A stretch of DNA of 64,000 bases from Linanthus parryae (Eukaryota; Streptophyta; Magnoliopsida; Ericales; Polemoniaceae). The translations under genes and the position numbers were made by a program. The notes below the pieces were generated by a model. The model saw only the letters and a list, made by a program, of their open reading frames with translations, had not been told where the DNA came from and made no database searches. Of the stretch, positions 31,984 through 43,191 are shown one piece after another; positions within the stretch are counted from its first letter, which is position 1, and every line of letters begins with the position of its first letter. Where the stretch lies: the NCBI GenBank assembly GCA_023055425.1, contig JALGPY010000007.1:18920001-18984000 (forward strand), read 5' to 3'.

Positions 31984-34900
31984 GATGTCCGGATCGTTGA
32001 AGATCGAGAGCTTCACAGGAGGGAACATCTTCAGTCTTTGGAAGATAAAGAGGGAGGCTTTGCTCAAATCGCAAGACTTGTGGGCACCTTTGACCACGGA
32101 CAAGGGAGGCATGAATGTTGCATCATCGGAGTTCAAGGTATTGGAGGAGAAGGCACACGCAACGACTATGTTGTGCTTATCGGATGACGTGATCATCGAG
32201 GTCGCATATCAAAAGGAAGCAGCAAAGCTTTGGCTCAAGTTGGAGAGTCTCTACATGACGAAGAGTCTCACTAGCAAGTTGATGCTAAAGCAAAGGCTCT
32301 TCACTTTGCGGATGCTCGAAGGTACGGCTCTCAAGGACCATCTTGATCAACTTTCATATTATTCTTTTAGATTTGCGTAATATTGGCGAGAACGTGGGCG
32401 ATGAGGATGCTGCACTTTTGTTATTGATCTCGTTACCTCCATCATATGAGTGTTGGGTTTTGAACATGGAATCGCAGTGGAAGAAGATAATTATTCCGTT
32501 CAAATCCCTACAAGGATCACAATTCAAGAACACATAACGATAGTTAATGATTGATATGTGTTTACCTTTGGGTTCTCCTTTGATGACTTCAAACGCGAAT
32601 AATGTCACGTTCTCTACGGTTGATCCACGCCTAGGATAGAGAATTGGACCTTCCAACCTTCTTGTTCTAGCTAGAACGGAGGAAGGAGACAACGGAATCA
32701 CGCAACGAAGCCACAAAGAGAGGCTCGGCCTCCTTGTGTGGCCGACGGATTTGGGGCGGCGGGTAAGGGGCGGACGCCTCTTGCCTTGCTTTCTCTCTAC
32801 TCTTTTCTCTCCTCTCAATATGTGTTATGAGTAACATGTATTGAGAGGGAAGGAATGAGTTCCTTTATATAGTCCAAACTACTCCTAGTTGTTTCCATAA
32901 AGGCCCCAATACTAATCATAGCCATATATAGATTAGTATTATTTGCTAATTAGTCCTACTAAGTTAGCAACTTGTTGCAATACGATCATTTTAATTAATC
33001 TATATTAATTAATTCTCTTGTCCAATTATGTCCATATGGCGTGTGACCCCATATGTTTCTACTTAATTGGTAGTAACTATTTACAAACATGGGGCAGTGT
33101 CTAGCAACACATCCATGCCACCCAATTGATAGAAATAGTCATCTTGACAAACCTTTGTGATCTTATTATTGCATCCCTTTGTCTCATTATCCGGATTGGA
33201 CACGAGACATACAAGTCACACTCGTATATCCAATCCATGTTTCTCGGTCCTGGGAATAGCCCTATCCATGCATATGACATCAATATTCCCATATTGATTC
33301 ATATGAGTCTGGCCAGACATTCCATAGGCGCCATCCCTCGAGTGGCCTCGGATATTTGCTCCCGTTATGTGGGAGGGACAAATCCTATCTACATCACTCA
33401 CCATCTCTAAGCTTGCTTCCTATTATGCCCAACTTGCGATTTTATAACTACCCAGTTACGGAGTAGCGTTTGACGTTGTCAAAACACAACATTCCACATC
33501 TAGAGGATCTAGTGACTTGAAGTCTAAGTATGATAATATTCTATCACCGCGAGAAGCGCTTGTGACTTTACATAACTTGTATGTAGCCTTCTCGGATTTG
33601 GGTCAATCGGGTATGTCATTACTCCTAATACATACCCATGTGTTGGATCGTGATATCTCCATATCAATCCAACCCCATACTAGTCTATAGATGACCGTCC
33701 TGTTAATCATTATATTTTTCTAGGGATATTTAAGATAAACAACACGATTTGTAAATCTAAGGACTTCATTATATTAAATATCTCCATAAATAATACAATG
33801 ATTATTCTAGCCAATTCATACTAGAATTAGATTGCCCCTAGGGCATTTATTTCAACAATGAGAACTTCGTGCAGTCGTTCATTGTGAACAAGGACGACTT
33901 ATCCATAGAGGAGGTCAGATCGGCGCTCCATGCTAGGAAACTGCGCCATAAGGGTGCAGGCACATGTACAGAGGACCATGCTTCCGGAATGATGGCGACG
34001 GGGGGAAGCAAGAAGGGTAAGAAGAAAAAAAAAACAGTTTTCTGGTTCTAAGTTGCCCAAGGATGTCTGTGCTTGGTGCTAGGAAAAGGGACACTGGAAG
34101 AGAGATTGCCCGAAACGAGGTCAACAGGGGCAGAATGGATTCGCGGCCGTAGCAGAACAAGGTAACTCCTCCGAGGATGATTACGTTCTAATGGCGGATG
34201 TTGTCACGCACTCTCAAGATGCGTGGGTCCTTGATTCCGGAGCTTCCTATCATATTTTCTCTAACATGGAGCTATTCTCGACGTACAACCAAACGGATGG
34301 TGGGTCTGTCTACATGGCAAACAGAGTAAGTCTCAGTTAGATTAAAGACGAATGAAGGGAAGTTATGTACTTTGGAGCAAGTCAGACATGTACCACTTAT
34401 TAAGAAGAATCTGATCTCTTTGAGCCTACTCGACATCAGGGGATACAGTTTCAAAGGTGAATGTGGAAATCTACAAGTCTGCAAGGGTTCTAAGGTGATA
34501 CTCAAGGGAGTCAAGAACGGGACTTTGTACATGTTGCAAGGTTCGACGATCACAGTTTTGCAGGAGTTGTCTTAGACTAGATTAATGAAGCTGATCTAAC
34601 TAAGCTGTGGCATATGAGGCTCGGTCATATGAGTGAACGTGGAATGCAGGAACTTCACAAGAAGGCGTATCTCATCGGGCATGCGCCCAAGAACCTAGGG
34701 TTTTGTGAGCACTGCGTGTATGGGAAGCTACAGCGTAGCAAGTTCCCTAAGGCGATTCAGAGAGCGAAAGGTACTCTTGATTATATCCATTCAGATTGCT
34801 GGGGTCCATCTCGAGTTGAGGCGATTGGCGGGTACAAGTATTTTCTGAGCATCATAGACGATTACTCCAGGATGACTTGGATTTTCGTAATGAAGCATAA

Positions 34901-37260
34901 GAGTGAAGCCTTCGCAAAATTCAAGGAGTGGAAGACGCTAGTAGAGAATCAGATTGGAAAGAAGGTGAAGAGGCTGCGCACGGACAACGACTTAGAGTTT
35001 TGTTCATCAGAGTTTGATGAATTCTGCAAGGATCAGAGAGTAGCGCGCCATCGCACCGTTCGACACACACCGCAGCAGAACGGTGTAGACGAGAGAATAA
35101 ATCAGACGCTTTTGGCGAAAGAAAGGTGCATGCTTTCGAATGCAGGTATTTCTAGAGGCTTTTGGGGAGAGGCAGTTTCCATGGCATGCTATCTCATAAA
35201 TCGGAGCCCGCACACAGGTATAGGATGCAAGATTCCTATGGAAGTCTGGTACGGTAGAGCAGTGAATTACTCGGATTTGAGAGTTTTTGGTTGTGTTGCC
35301 TATTATCACGTTGATGATGGCAAACTAGAACCAAGAGCTAAGAAGGGAGTATTCATGGGATTCGGAACAGGTGTGAAGGGATACAAGATATGGGAAGACA
35401 ACAAGATTATACTTAGCAGAAGTATAGTCTTTGATGAGAGTCCTATGTTGAAGAATTCCGTGGAGGTGGAGCTTGGAGATGCAGATAAGAAGGTGGAGGG
35501 AGAGTCGGATCCTGTTAATCCTAAGGATTCCAAAATCCCTACACCGCTGCCGGAAGCCGAAGAGGAAGAAGCAGAAGAGTCTGATAGTGAAGATGCGTCT
35601 CTACCAGAGGAACCGGATCATCAGAGTATCGCGGTGGGAAGACAAATAAGAGTCATAAAGCCTCCGGCGAGATACAGAGATGACGGTATGGTGGGATATG
35701 CATTACAGGTAGCGGAGGAGGTGGAGGATGAGCTGTCCACCTACAAGGCTGCAATATCTAGTTCTGAGTCAGCACAATGAATTGCCACGATGGGATAGGA
35801 GATGGAGTCTCTTAGCAAGAACTCGACTTGGGATCTTGTTAAATTACCAGCGGGAAGGAAGATAGTCAGTTTCTAGTGGGTTTTCAGAAGAAAGGAAGGA
35901 ACTACATCTGGAGAGGGCATAAAGTATAAGGCAAGGCTAGTTGCAAGAGGATTCAGTCAGAAAGAGAGAGTTGACTACAACGAGATCTTCTCACCGGTGG
36001 TGAGACATACTTCTATTCGGGTGCTACTAGCAATGGTGGCACACCACGACCTAGAGCTTGAGCAATTGGATGTCACAACAGCTTTTCTACATGGAGAGTT
36101 GGAAGAGAAGATATACATGAGCCAACCGGAAGGGTTCCAAGTTCCCGGAAGAGAGAACCACGTGTGCAAGCTGAAGAGATCTCTCTACGGACTTAAGCAG
36201 TCGGCGAGGCAATGGTACAAGAGGTTTGACAGCTTCATGATGAAGATTGGTTACCACAAGTGCGAGTATGATTGCTGTGTGTATCACAAAGATTTGCATG
36301 GTGGATCACGTATTTACCTAGTTCTATATGTCGATGATATTCTGATTGCAACTCAGAATACCAAGGACATTAGAGAACTGAAGTGGTATCTCAGTGCGGA
36401 ATTCGAGATGAAGGATATGGGGGCTGCTCGGAAGATATTAGGAGTTGAGATATATATAGACAGGAAGAAGAAGAAGCTTTTCTTGTCACAGCAGGGATAC
36501 ATCAAGAATATCTTGGCAAGATTCGGGATGTTATCAGCTAAAGCTATAGATACTCCTACGGCAACTAACTGAAAGCTAGGAATGTACACCGTTCAGACTG
36601 AGGAGGAGAAGGAGTACATGTCCAAGGTTCCATATGCTAGCGCAGTTGGAAGCCTCATGTATACTATGGTCTGTACTCGACCAGACATATCATTCGCTGT
36701 TAGTGTGGTTAGTCGTTTTATAGCTCAATCGGGTAGGGACAAGTATTTTGCAAGCGGGGAAGCGGATATTCAGGTACCTTAAGGGTATGTCAGACATTTT
36801 CCTATGTTATGGGGCTAGTGAAAACATCTTGGCAGTTGGGTTCTCAGACGCGGATTATGCAGGGGATATTGATAGTAGAAGATCAATGACAGGCTATGTG
36901 TTTGCTCTGGGAGCATCTGCTGTGAGTTGGAAGACTACGCTACAGCCGACGGTGACGTTGTCCACCACAGAGACGGAGTACATGGCTCTAACAGAAGCAG
37001 CAAAGGAGGCAATTGGTCTTAAGAGAATGGTCAATGATCTAGGGCTACATCAAGATCAGGCGATAGTCTACAGTGATAGCTTGAGTGCAATTTGCTTGAC
37101 TAAGGACCATGTTCATCATGAGAGTACCAAGCATATTGACGTCAGGAATCACTTATGAGAAGTGAAAACAGGATCCAGGTAATCAAGGTGAGGACTGCTG
37201 ACAACCACGCGGATATGTTCACCAAGCCGGTTCCGGAGAGCAAGTTCCAGCATTGTCTGG
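31984..37260 (+). pseudogene. Copia 2 gag-pol polyprotein, broken
   Basis: Gag starts MSGSLKIESFTGGNIF at 31984, shifts frame near 32350 and is split at 32450/33863 by a solo LTR; removing it restores LPPSYENFVQSF. The CCHC knuckle is at about 34070 (CAWC, stop, EKGHWKRDC), the protease at 34228 (WVLDSGASYHI), pre-integrase at 34605 (LWHMRLGHMSERG). A 388-codon open stretch (34614-35780) holds integrase with HSDCWGPSRV, IDDYSRMTWIF, LRTDNDLEF and TPQQNGVDER. Reverse transcriptase follows (KARLVARGFSQ, LYGLKQSARQW, LVLYVDDILIATQ, 35915-36570), then RNase H (SDADYAGDIDSRRSMTGYV, TTETEYMAL, HHESTKHIDV) to about 37150. Stops occur near 34060, 34338, 34574, 35778, 35800, 35874 and 36570; frameshifts near 34030 and 36770. 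The sequence resembles the Tork/TNT1 lineage. The protein is not functional. Confidence 0.92.
32451..33857 (-). mobile_element. Solo LTR of a Copia element, nested in Copia 2 gag
   Basis: A 1,407-bp insertion reading, on the minus strand, TGTTGAAATAAATGCCCTAG at the start and AACCCAACA at the end. TGTTGAAAT followed by ATGCCCTAG is a widespread plant Copia LTR terminus. It is flanked by a perfect 5-bp duplication ATGAG at 32446-32450 and 33858-33862. There are no internal coding domains. The degraded sequence at 6490-7170 belongs to the same family in opposite orientation. Confidence 0.92.
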
Positions 37261-37428
37261 ATTTGCTCAACATCTTGAGCCAGTGAGGCCCTTCGGGGCA
37301 TGTCAGACCCGGTGTGGGTCCAGTGAGTCTCTGTGACGAGAGACATTGGGTGCGGAGAAGACGTAGCTTTATTTACGAGAAGAGGAGCAGCTGCTGTTGA
37401 CGAGACAATTCAAGTCAAGGTGGAGATT

Positions 37429-37770
37429 TGTTGAGTTGGTGCCTTGAATTGGTCAAAGGCGGTCAAATTCTTTGTTTCCAACTTTGATTTGTAAACATTG
37501 GAAGTCAAAGGCGGTGGAGGATTAGTTAGGAAACAAGTTTGTTTCCAAATCGGATTTGGAAATTTTAGAGATTTCCTAGCACTATATAAAGAACCTAGTA
37601 ATCACATTATTAGGTATGCAAAAACATTCTTGTAGTCTTGTTCATCTTAAGTGAATAAATGGTGCTTTTCCCCCGTGGAAGTAGTCAGTAAATATTTTGC
37701 TAACGAACTACGTAAAATACCCGTGTTCTTCTTTATTCGTTCTTTTTTCATGAGGTGGTTTGTCATAACA
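37429..37770 (+). repeat. 3' LTR of Copia 2
   Basis: 342 bp beginning TGTTGAGTTGGTGCC after the purine tract and ending TTGTCATAACA, with a TATATAAAG box near 37583. Canonical TG...CA ends. Confidence 0.82.
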
Positions 37771-37880
37771 GTTTAATATTTTTGATCTTAGTGTGAAGGG
37801 GGTACAACCAACATTATCTAGTAAAGTCATCAATAAACATAATATAATACTTGTATTTAGCAGTTACACCCGTTATAGAT
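37771..37880 (-). pseudogene. Fragment of another Copia integrase
   Basis: The minus strand encodes GVTAKYKYYIMFIDDFTR, a stop, then CWLYPLHTKIKNIK, a short piece of a Copia integrase core. It abuts the right end of Copia 2, so Copia 2 may have inserted into an older element. Only about 35 codons are recognisable. Confidence 0.6.
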
Positions 37881-38481
37881 ATGCACAATGGATTCATGAT
37901 TTCTGTTACTATCTCTCTGACGCGGCTGATTCAGTTACATGCGACTGTGACTGATATGTCGGCCGAAACTGTTTTTTGAAACCATGCTAAACATCAATTA
38001 TAGATGTCTAAGGTGTGATTAGAAATTATCTAAGAATTAACCTACCAATTTAAGTAGCAGGTAAACAAGTTAGGACCACGTACCAGGTTGAATTTTAAAT
38101 GTATGTGATCAGGTACGTATGTAATCAGAGTCATCTGCTAGTTTCGAATGCGATGTATCAGATTGTATGCTTCCCGTGAACTCATCGTGAATTCAATCGA
38201 CTGTCGCAAAGCGATGAGTTGTTTCACCACTCCACATTCTGCTACCCAAAATAATAGTAGCAGCAGTAGAAATTTGCAAGTCTGTCATGGGTCTAAGACA
38301 CTTAATGAACTCAACTAGGAAGGACATCAGGGGCAAACGTAACATCTCCATCTCCTCTTTCCCTTCTGTCACCTCTATATGTGGTTTGTCCCAGGGAAAC
38401 TCTTCAAAGGGTAGATTTAATGAAAATTTAACATAATGGAGAACAAATGATCGATTAGCCTCAGTAGTTCGTCATGTTAAT

Positions 38482-38735
38482 CATCACTTTGTCCTTACTC
38501 TTTCTCCCCAATTTAACTTTTATCACTATTCACGGGGTCAATTAGACCCGGTGATTTGAAAATTAAAATGATGCAATTTTTTTATAATCTTTTCACGGTG
38601 TTGTAGAGAAAGTTCAGCTATAACACAGTGAAAAATTATCAAAAAATCGCTTTGTTTTGCTATCCGAATCTCCCGGTCAAAGTGACAGAGACACGAGTCA
38701 AAAAGTCTTGAGGAGAGAGAGCTAGGACGAAGTGG
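38482..38735. mobile_element. Stowaway-type MITE, copy 4
   Basis: The element inverted ends ATCACTTTGTCCTTACTC and TACCACTTCGTCCTAGCTC (right, inverted) enclose the family palindrome (GGTGTTGTAGAGAAAG facing CTATAACACAGTG; ACCCGGTGATTTG facing CGAATCTCCCGGTC). The corresponding place in the duplicated block at about 41208 is empty (CATGTTAATTAACCGACTCG), confirming this as an insertion. Confidence 0.75.
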
Positions 38736-39059
38736 TAATCGACTGAGTGGCTCGAATGGCTCTCGATATACAAAAATGCTCCTTTCGGACAGTTGGAGCC
38801 GTCGATTTTTTAAACCGAACCGGAAGTTGAGCAGGAAAAGTACCGGCTGGCCGGTTCACTGTCCGAACCACTGGTTCAATATATTATAATTAAGAGAATG
38901 CTGACATTAGAGTATATTGCATTTTGAGCGAATAACTTCCCCGTCTCATAATTGTAGTCCCTTATTCCATTTTGATCCGTCTTAAAAGTTATGAATAATT
39001 TATTAATTTAAAGATGTTTTGCGTATGACCTTTAATTTTTCAAGAATATCCAAAGGTTG

Positions 39060-39898
39060 TAAAATATTGAGTTTTTTCTACCACCAAACATGACTTCAAA
39101 AATTCAACCATGTGATGCTCGGATAGTTAGAGCCTTTAAAATTTACTACCATAAAAGGTTGTGCCGTTAGATTTTGGAATATTATGAGTTGGACATTTCT
39201 TTTCCGGCAAAGATTAATGTTTTAGATGCTATCAATTTGGTCGTCTGATCTTGGAGAAGAGAGCAACAAGAGGCCATAGCAAATTACTTTCGGCCGTATA
39301 AAATTCGTTCGGCGAATCCAACCGGCGTGAGGTTGAGAATTTGATTACGGGTTATGCGTTATAGGCACAAAATGGCTGTGAATCACTTGCTAGATTATCC
39401 TGATGAAAAATAATGAATGATATGAGGTTCAAAGCATTGGAGAATTTTTTTGGCGGATTCCATTCAAATTCCGATAGATGACGAAGTTGAGGATAATTCA
39501 ATAGCTTTTGAACCGGTCACTCGGAAAGAAGCATTAATTGCAAGCGGCAACAACTCTTCACAATTTTTTGTTGCAATACGATAAGACAATGCCCCAACTC
39601 TAAGTGAAATGATCAGATTTAAAGATGAAGTTGATATAGATTTGAAATTCAACAAAAAACAAGTGACTATAGATTCATTTTTTACTAGACAATTTTAGAA
39701 TTTGGAATCTTTTAATAATTATTAATTTATAATTTTGTTGGGACCAATATATGTACACTGGAATTTCAAAAAAATTATTATCTTATTATTTTATCGATTG
39801 TGGTCCAATTTTGTACTGGTCCCAATGTGGGACTGGAAAAATTATTAATTTGTCGAGATTACTAATTTATCGAGTATTAATTTATAGAGGTTTTACTG
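39060..39898 (+). pseudogene. pogo-like (Tc1/mariner) transposase remnant with 3' terminal inverted repeat
   Basis: Translated pieces on the plus strand match the C-terminal half of plant pogo/Tigger-type DDE transposases: FFLPPNMTSKIQPCDARIVR with the third catalytic D, then INVLDAINLVV, EAIANYFRPYKI, and the tail RKEALIASGNNS followed by DFNK-like LKFNKKQVTIDSFFTR. Several stops break the frame (about 39175, 39247, 39665). The element ends with the inverse of CAGTAAAACCTCTATAAATT just before TA at 39899-39900, a pogo terminus with TA target. The 5' half, including the DNA-binding domain, is absent. Confidence 0.8.
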
Positions 39899-40089
39899 TA
39901 TATTTTTTTTTAGCTCATAATAGAGTAGATTATCTAATTTGTCCCAAAAAATTAAAGGTCACATCATCAGACACTTAAAAAAATAGGGTGTTTTAATAAT
40001 AATTTGGAAAAAGCTATGATTACATGTCCCGTTAAATAATTAAATTCTTCATAAGGGACTAATTATGGGACAGAGGGTGATACGGGTCA

Positions 40090-40691
40090 ACCATATCATT
40101 ATCGTTATGAATATTAGTTATTTAGTATTAGTCATTAATTAATTACTTTATGCCCAGCTACTCTCTTCTATTGCGTTAGTATTTAACGAGCTATGTTTTC
40201 TTTACGGTTCTTTTCTGACCCATGGGAGTGAACCGTCTAGGTCTAGGTTTTTATTATTTAAACACTTGTAGTCTTCAGTTATTTTTATCAGATGACATTG
40301 AGAGAAAATCTTCGTTTAATCACAACTTAGTTGGTAGAAACAGCGTCGTAGGATAAGCTACGTGGGAGTTTGTCGATTTCTCACAAAAATAGTCACTTTC
40401 GATACCTTTGTCGTATCAAAATTGGTGCTTTCATTGCACTTCACCATCGCCAACTGGTGAACTACAATGTCAGACGACCTCACACTCATTCTCGCCGCAA
40501 TCACAGACCTGAAAATCACTTTTCAGGGTTTGCATGCTTCGATTCAAAACATCGATACAAAGTTCGCCGCCGTCAATTCAAGACTTCACGCCTTGGAGAA
40601 CGGCCAAACAGACCGTCAATCTACTGTTGCCGCAATTGACGACTGTTTGAAAGCAGTGGAATCTTGCAACAGCGACCGATATGTCGGCTGA
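40090..40691 (+). pseudogene. 5' fragment of a gypsy-like LTR retrotransposon (LTR end and gag start)
   Basis: An LTR-like leader is followed by TATCAAAATTGGTGCTTTCATT near 40417, a start arrangement frequent in plant gypsy elements. An open frame from 40467 (MSDDLTLILAAITDLKITFQ, 74 codons) resembles the coiled N-terminus of gypsy Gag proteins. It stops where the duplicated block copy 2 begins at about 40670. No pol follows. The assignment rests on context and is tentative. Confidence 0.45.
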
Positions 40692-41652
40692 AACTGTTTT
40701 TTAAAACCATGCCAAATGTCTATTTCCTCTTCACTTATTCACTATGTGATGAGAAATTATCTAAGAATTTGTATCGTATGGCTACAATAAGAACGTACCC
40801 CCATTAAGTAGCAGATAAACAAGTTAAGGTCATGTACCAGGTCGAGTTGTAAATGTATATGTGATCAGGTGCGTATGTAATTGGAGTCATCTGCTAGTTT
40901 GGATTGCGATGTATCAAGGTTGTATGCGTCCCGTGAACTCATAATTCTACTCCCCGAAATGATAGTTGCAGCAGTAGAAATTTGCAAGTCTGTCATGGGT
41001 CTACGACACTTAATGAACTCGTACTAGGAAGGACACTGTATGCATGTTGAGCAAATGTAACGTCTTGTGCACATCATCTCCTCTTTCCCTTCTGTCATCT
41101 CTATTTGTGGTTTCTCCCAAGGAATATCTCCTCGATGGATAGATTTAATGAAAATTTAACATAATTGAGACCAAATGATCGATTAGCTTCGTAGTTCTTC
41201 ATGTTAATTAACCGACTCGAGTGTCTCCCATGGCTCACGTCAAGAATGCTCCTGTCGGATAGTCAAAACTAGGTTGCATTTTGAGAGAATTATTCCCCTC
41301 CTCCCATAATTTTAGTCTCGTATACCATTTTGGTGCGTCTTAAGATTTGTGTCCACTTTTCTTTTATGTAGCCTTTAATAGTGCAGTTTATTAATTTGTC
41401 CTAAAAAATAAAGGTGATATCGGCAGACAATTAAAAAGTGAAGGTATTTAAGTATTATTACTTTGTTTCTTCTCTTTCTCCACATTTATATTTTGAGTCC
41501 CGTTCTCATGAACTCGTGTTTACTGAAATTATAATGAGAACGTGATGTGGCATATTCATAGCTAGTCACCAATTTCTTCTCCATAAAAATGTGTTCTAGA
41601 AAATAAAAGCATTACTAAACGAGTTCCAAATTTTATGGGGCGGATGGAGTAA
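40670..41652 (+). repeat. Duplicated block, copy 2 (empty sites)
   Basis: Counterpart of 37941-40081 without the nested Stowaway and pogo insertions. Its right part (41293-41649, flanked by TA) has Stowaway-like ends, CCCTCCTCCCATAATTTTAG and the inverted TTATGGGGCGGATGGAG; the same ends flank the pogo element in copy 1, so the pogo element inserted into a MITE. Confidence 0.8.
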
Positions 41653-41905
41653 CTCTTAACTCCTCAGAGTATCGAAACAGTTGATATCACACTATGGGAT
41701 CATAACGGCCGTTGGAGTGTCGTCAACGTGTTGTTGAAATCCCCTTCTAACAGTCGACAATCCAATGGCTGCTATGATTAAAGTGCGATATCAATAGTTT
41801 ATATATTGTGCGTAATTAAGTGTCTATTATGACATAATATGTAGTTGAGTGTCAATTCATTTAAACTGTAGACTGTAAGGTAATTATGTGCATTCAATAT
41901 ATTAC

Positions 41906-42065
41906 CCCCGTTTTTTTCGTATGACACCAGTTTGACTTTTGGACTCGTATCTTGGTCACTTTGACCAGATTATTACATTCGGTCAAAATTTCGTTTTGCT
42001 ACCCAAATCATCCAGTCAAAGTGACTAGATACGAGTCTAAGAGTAAACTGGTGTTATAGAGAAGT
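41906..42065. mobile_element. Short Stowaway-related palindrome
   Basis: The arms GACACCAGTTTGACTTTTGG plus ACTCGTATC and GATACGAGTC plus TAAACTGGTGTTAT pair closely around a CGTTTTGCTACCCAAATCA core shared with the other Stowaway copies. About 160 bp, non-coding. Confidence 0.65.
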
Positions 42066-42079
42066 AAAAGTAGTTTCAT

Positions 42080-42258
42080 TTTTTTTGAGTGAATTCAAGG
42101 TATCATTTTATTTTCGCATATTTTGACATTACAGTGCAAAACTGCAAACATTATTATGCAATCTTTTTTCCTGAGGTTTCCTTTTTTCGTCAACCGGGTT
42201 TGAACCCAGAACCTCATGCAGGGGCTTCCAACGCTCTACCACTTGAGCTATCACCCTA
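42080..42258 (-). mobile_element. tRNA-derived SINE-like element
   Basis: On the minus strand GGGTGATAGCTCAAGTGGTA (A box, TAGCTCAAGTGG) is followed about 30 bases on by GGTTCTGGGTTCAAACCCGG (B box), the internal RNA polymerase III promoter of a tRNA. The anticodon stem and 3' acceptor strand do not pair, so it is not a working tRNA gene. An A-rich tract (near 42080) lies about 175 bp downstream, as expected for a plant SINE. Confidence 0.45.
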
Positions 42259-42890
42259 CAATTTTATATTAAACGTATATTATTATTTTTAACAATTTTG
42301 GTCCACGGATTCAGAAAAACCGCCGGTTAAACCGGCCGCATCACTGGTTCGATAGAAACCAATCCGATTAGAGAACCGAACCGGCTTTGATCAGCTTCCA
42401 AGTTGAACAGTTCTGACCAGCCAGTTCGCAGGTTTCGAAAAACTATGGTAAGAAGAGGTTTCAAGAAGGAGCAGTCTGAGAACTAGTGGTTACTCGAAGG
42501 AGTTTAACTATATTTATAAGAAAAAATTTCATTTCACATGACATTTAGCCATTGCTATACCGACACGTGTACACCCCATTTTAAGGTTTCACGACGTTCA
42601 GATATTTGTGAGAACATGTCACAAGTGAACGTAGTCCGAAGCAAGCGAAGACAGCCCACTTCCCCCACCCAAACACAAGGCGCGTGCACCACAAATCCAC
42701 ATCCCATCCCTTGGATATGGCGCGTATACAACACGCGCTTTCCCTGAGAGTGGGCTAATGCATTAGCAAAGCTCAAATCTTTTGAAATGAAAGAAAAACC
42801 CCAACCCTAAGCTCTGATTTTTCTCTGGTTGTTTGGGGTTCAGATAGTAATCTTGAGGTTAAAACCAAGAATCCCAATTTCACAACTTGT

Positions 42891-42894
<4 letters not shown>

Positions 42895-42939
<45 letters not shown>
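42895..42939. repeat. (CT)n microsatellite in the SEP-like gene leader
   Basis: 45 bases of TC repeats about 250 bp upstream of the start codon, probably in the promoter or 5' UTR. Such CT/GA tracts are common in leaders of plant MADS-box genes and can bind GAGA-type factors. Confidence 0.9.
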
Positions 42940-42945
<6 letters not shown>

Positions 42946-43191
42946 ATATGTACATGTTTGCATCACATATATCTTCAGTCTAGGGTTTGTCAAAGTTGCC
43001 ATCTTTCTTCTTTCACTCTTTTGGTTAGCTTGAGTACCTTCTCAGAGAAAAGGGTGCTCAGCCTTGTAGCTAAGAGAAGAAGGAAGGAAGGGGAAAAAGA
43101 AGAGAGTGAGAATTAAAGATTAGATTTTTAATTTTTTTTTTCAAGAATTAATAGGGAATAAATAGAAGCAGAAGAAGGGGTGTTTGGAGAT

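Larger units (their letters stand above)
31826..37770 (+). mobile_element. Copia LTR retrotransposon 2, 5' LTR largely missing
   Basis: An internal region with the primer-binding site TGGTATCAGAGCCTGGTT at 31841-31858, a complete but broken gag-pol region, a purine tract AAGGTGGAGATT and a 3' LTR at 37429-37770. At the left only about 15 bp resembling the LTR end (TTGTCATAATA) remain before the primer-binding site. The sequence further left is unrelated, so the 5' LTR has been lost. A 1.4-kb solo LTR of another family interrupts gag. Confidence 0.88.
37941..40081 (+). repeat. Duplicated block, copy 1 (filled)
   Basis: Matches 40670-41652 in the same orientation. Shared phrases include GATATGTCGGC.GAAACTG, GAAATTATCTAAGAATT, AGTCATCTGCTAGTTT, TAGAAATTTGCAAGTCTGTC and GAAAATTTAACATAAT. 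Copy 1 is longer because it contains a Stowaway (38482-38735), a stretch with AACCGG-rich sequence (about 38800-38900) and a pogo-like element (39060-39898) that copy 2 lacks. No coding function seen in the shared part. Confidence 0.82.

Noticed and set aside
31763..32196. Minus-strand open frames over the start of Copia 2
   Set aside because: Antisense of the primer-binding site and gag; no independent features.
42190..42258. Possible tRNA gene on the minus strand
   Set aside because: A and B boxes are present but the acceptor and anticodon stems do not pair; better explained as a tRNA-derived SINE.
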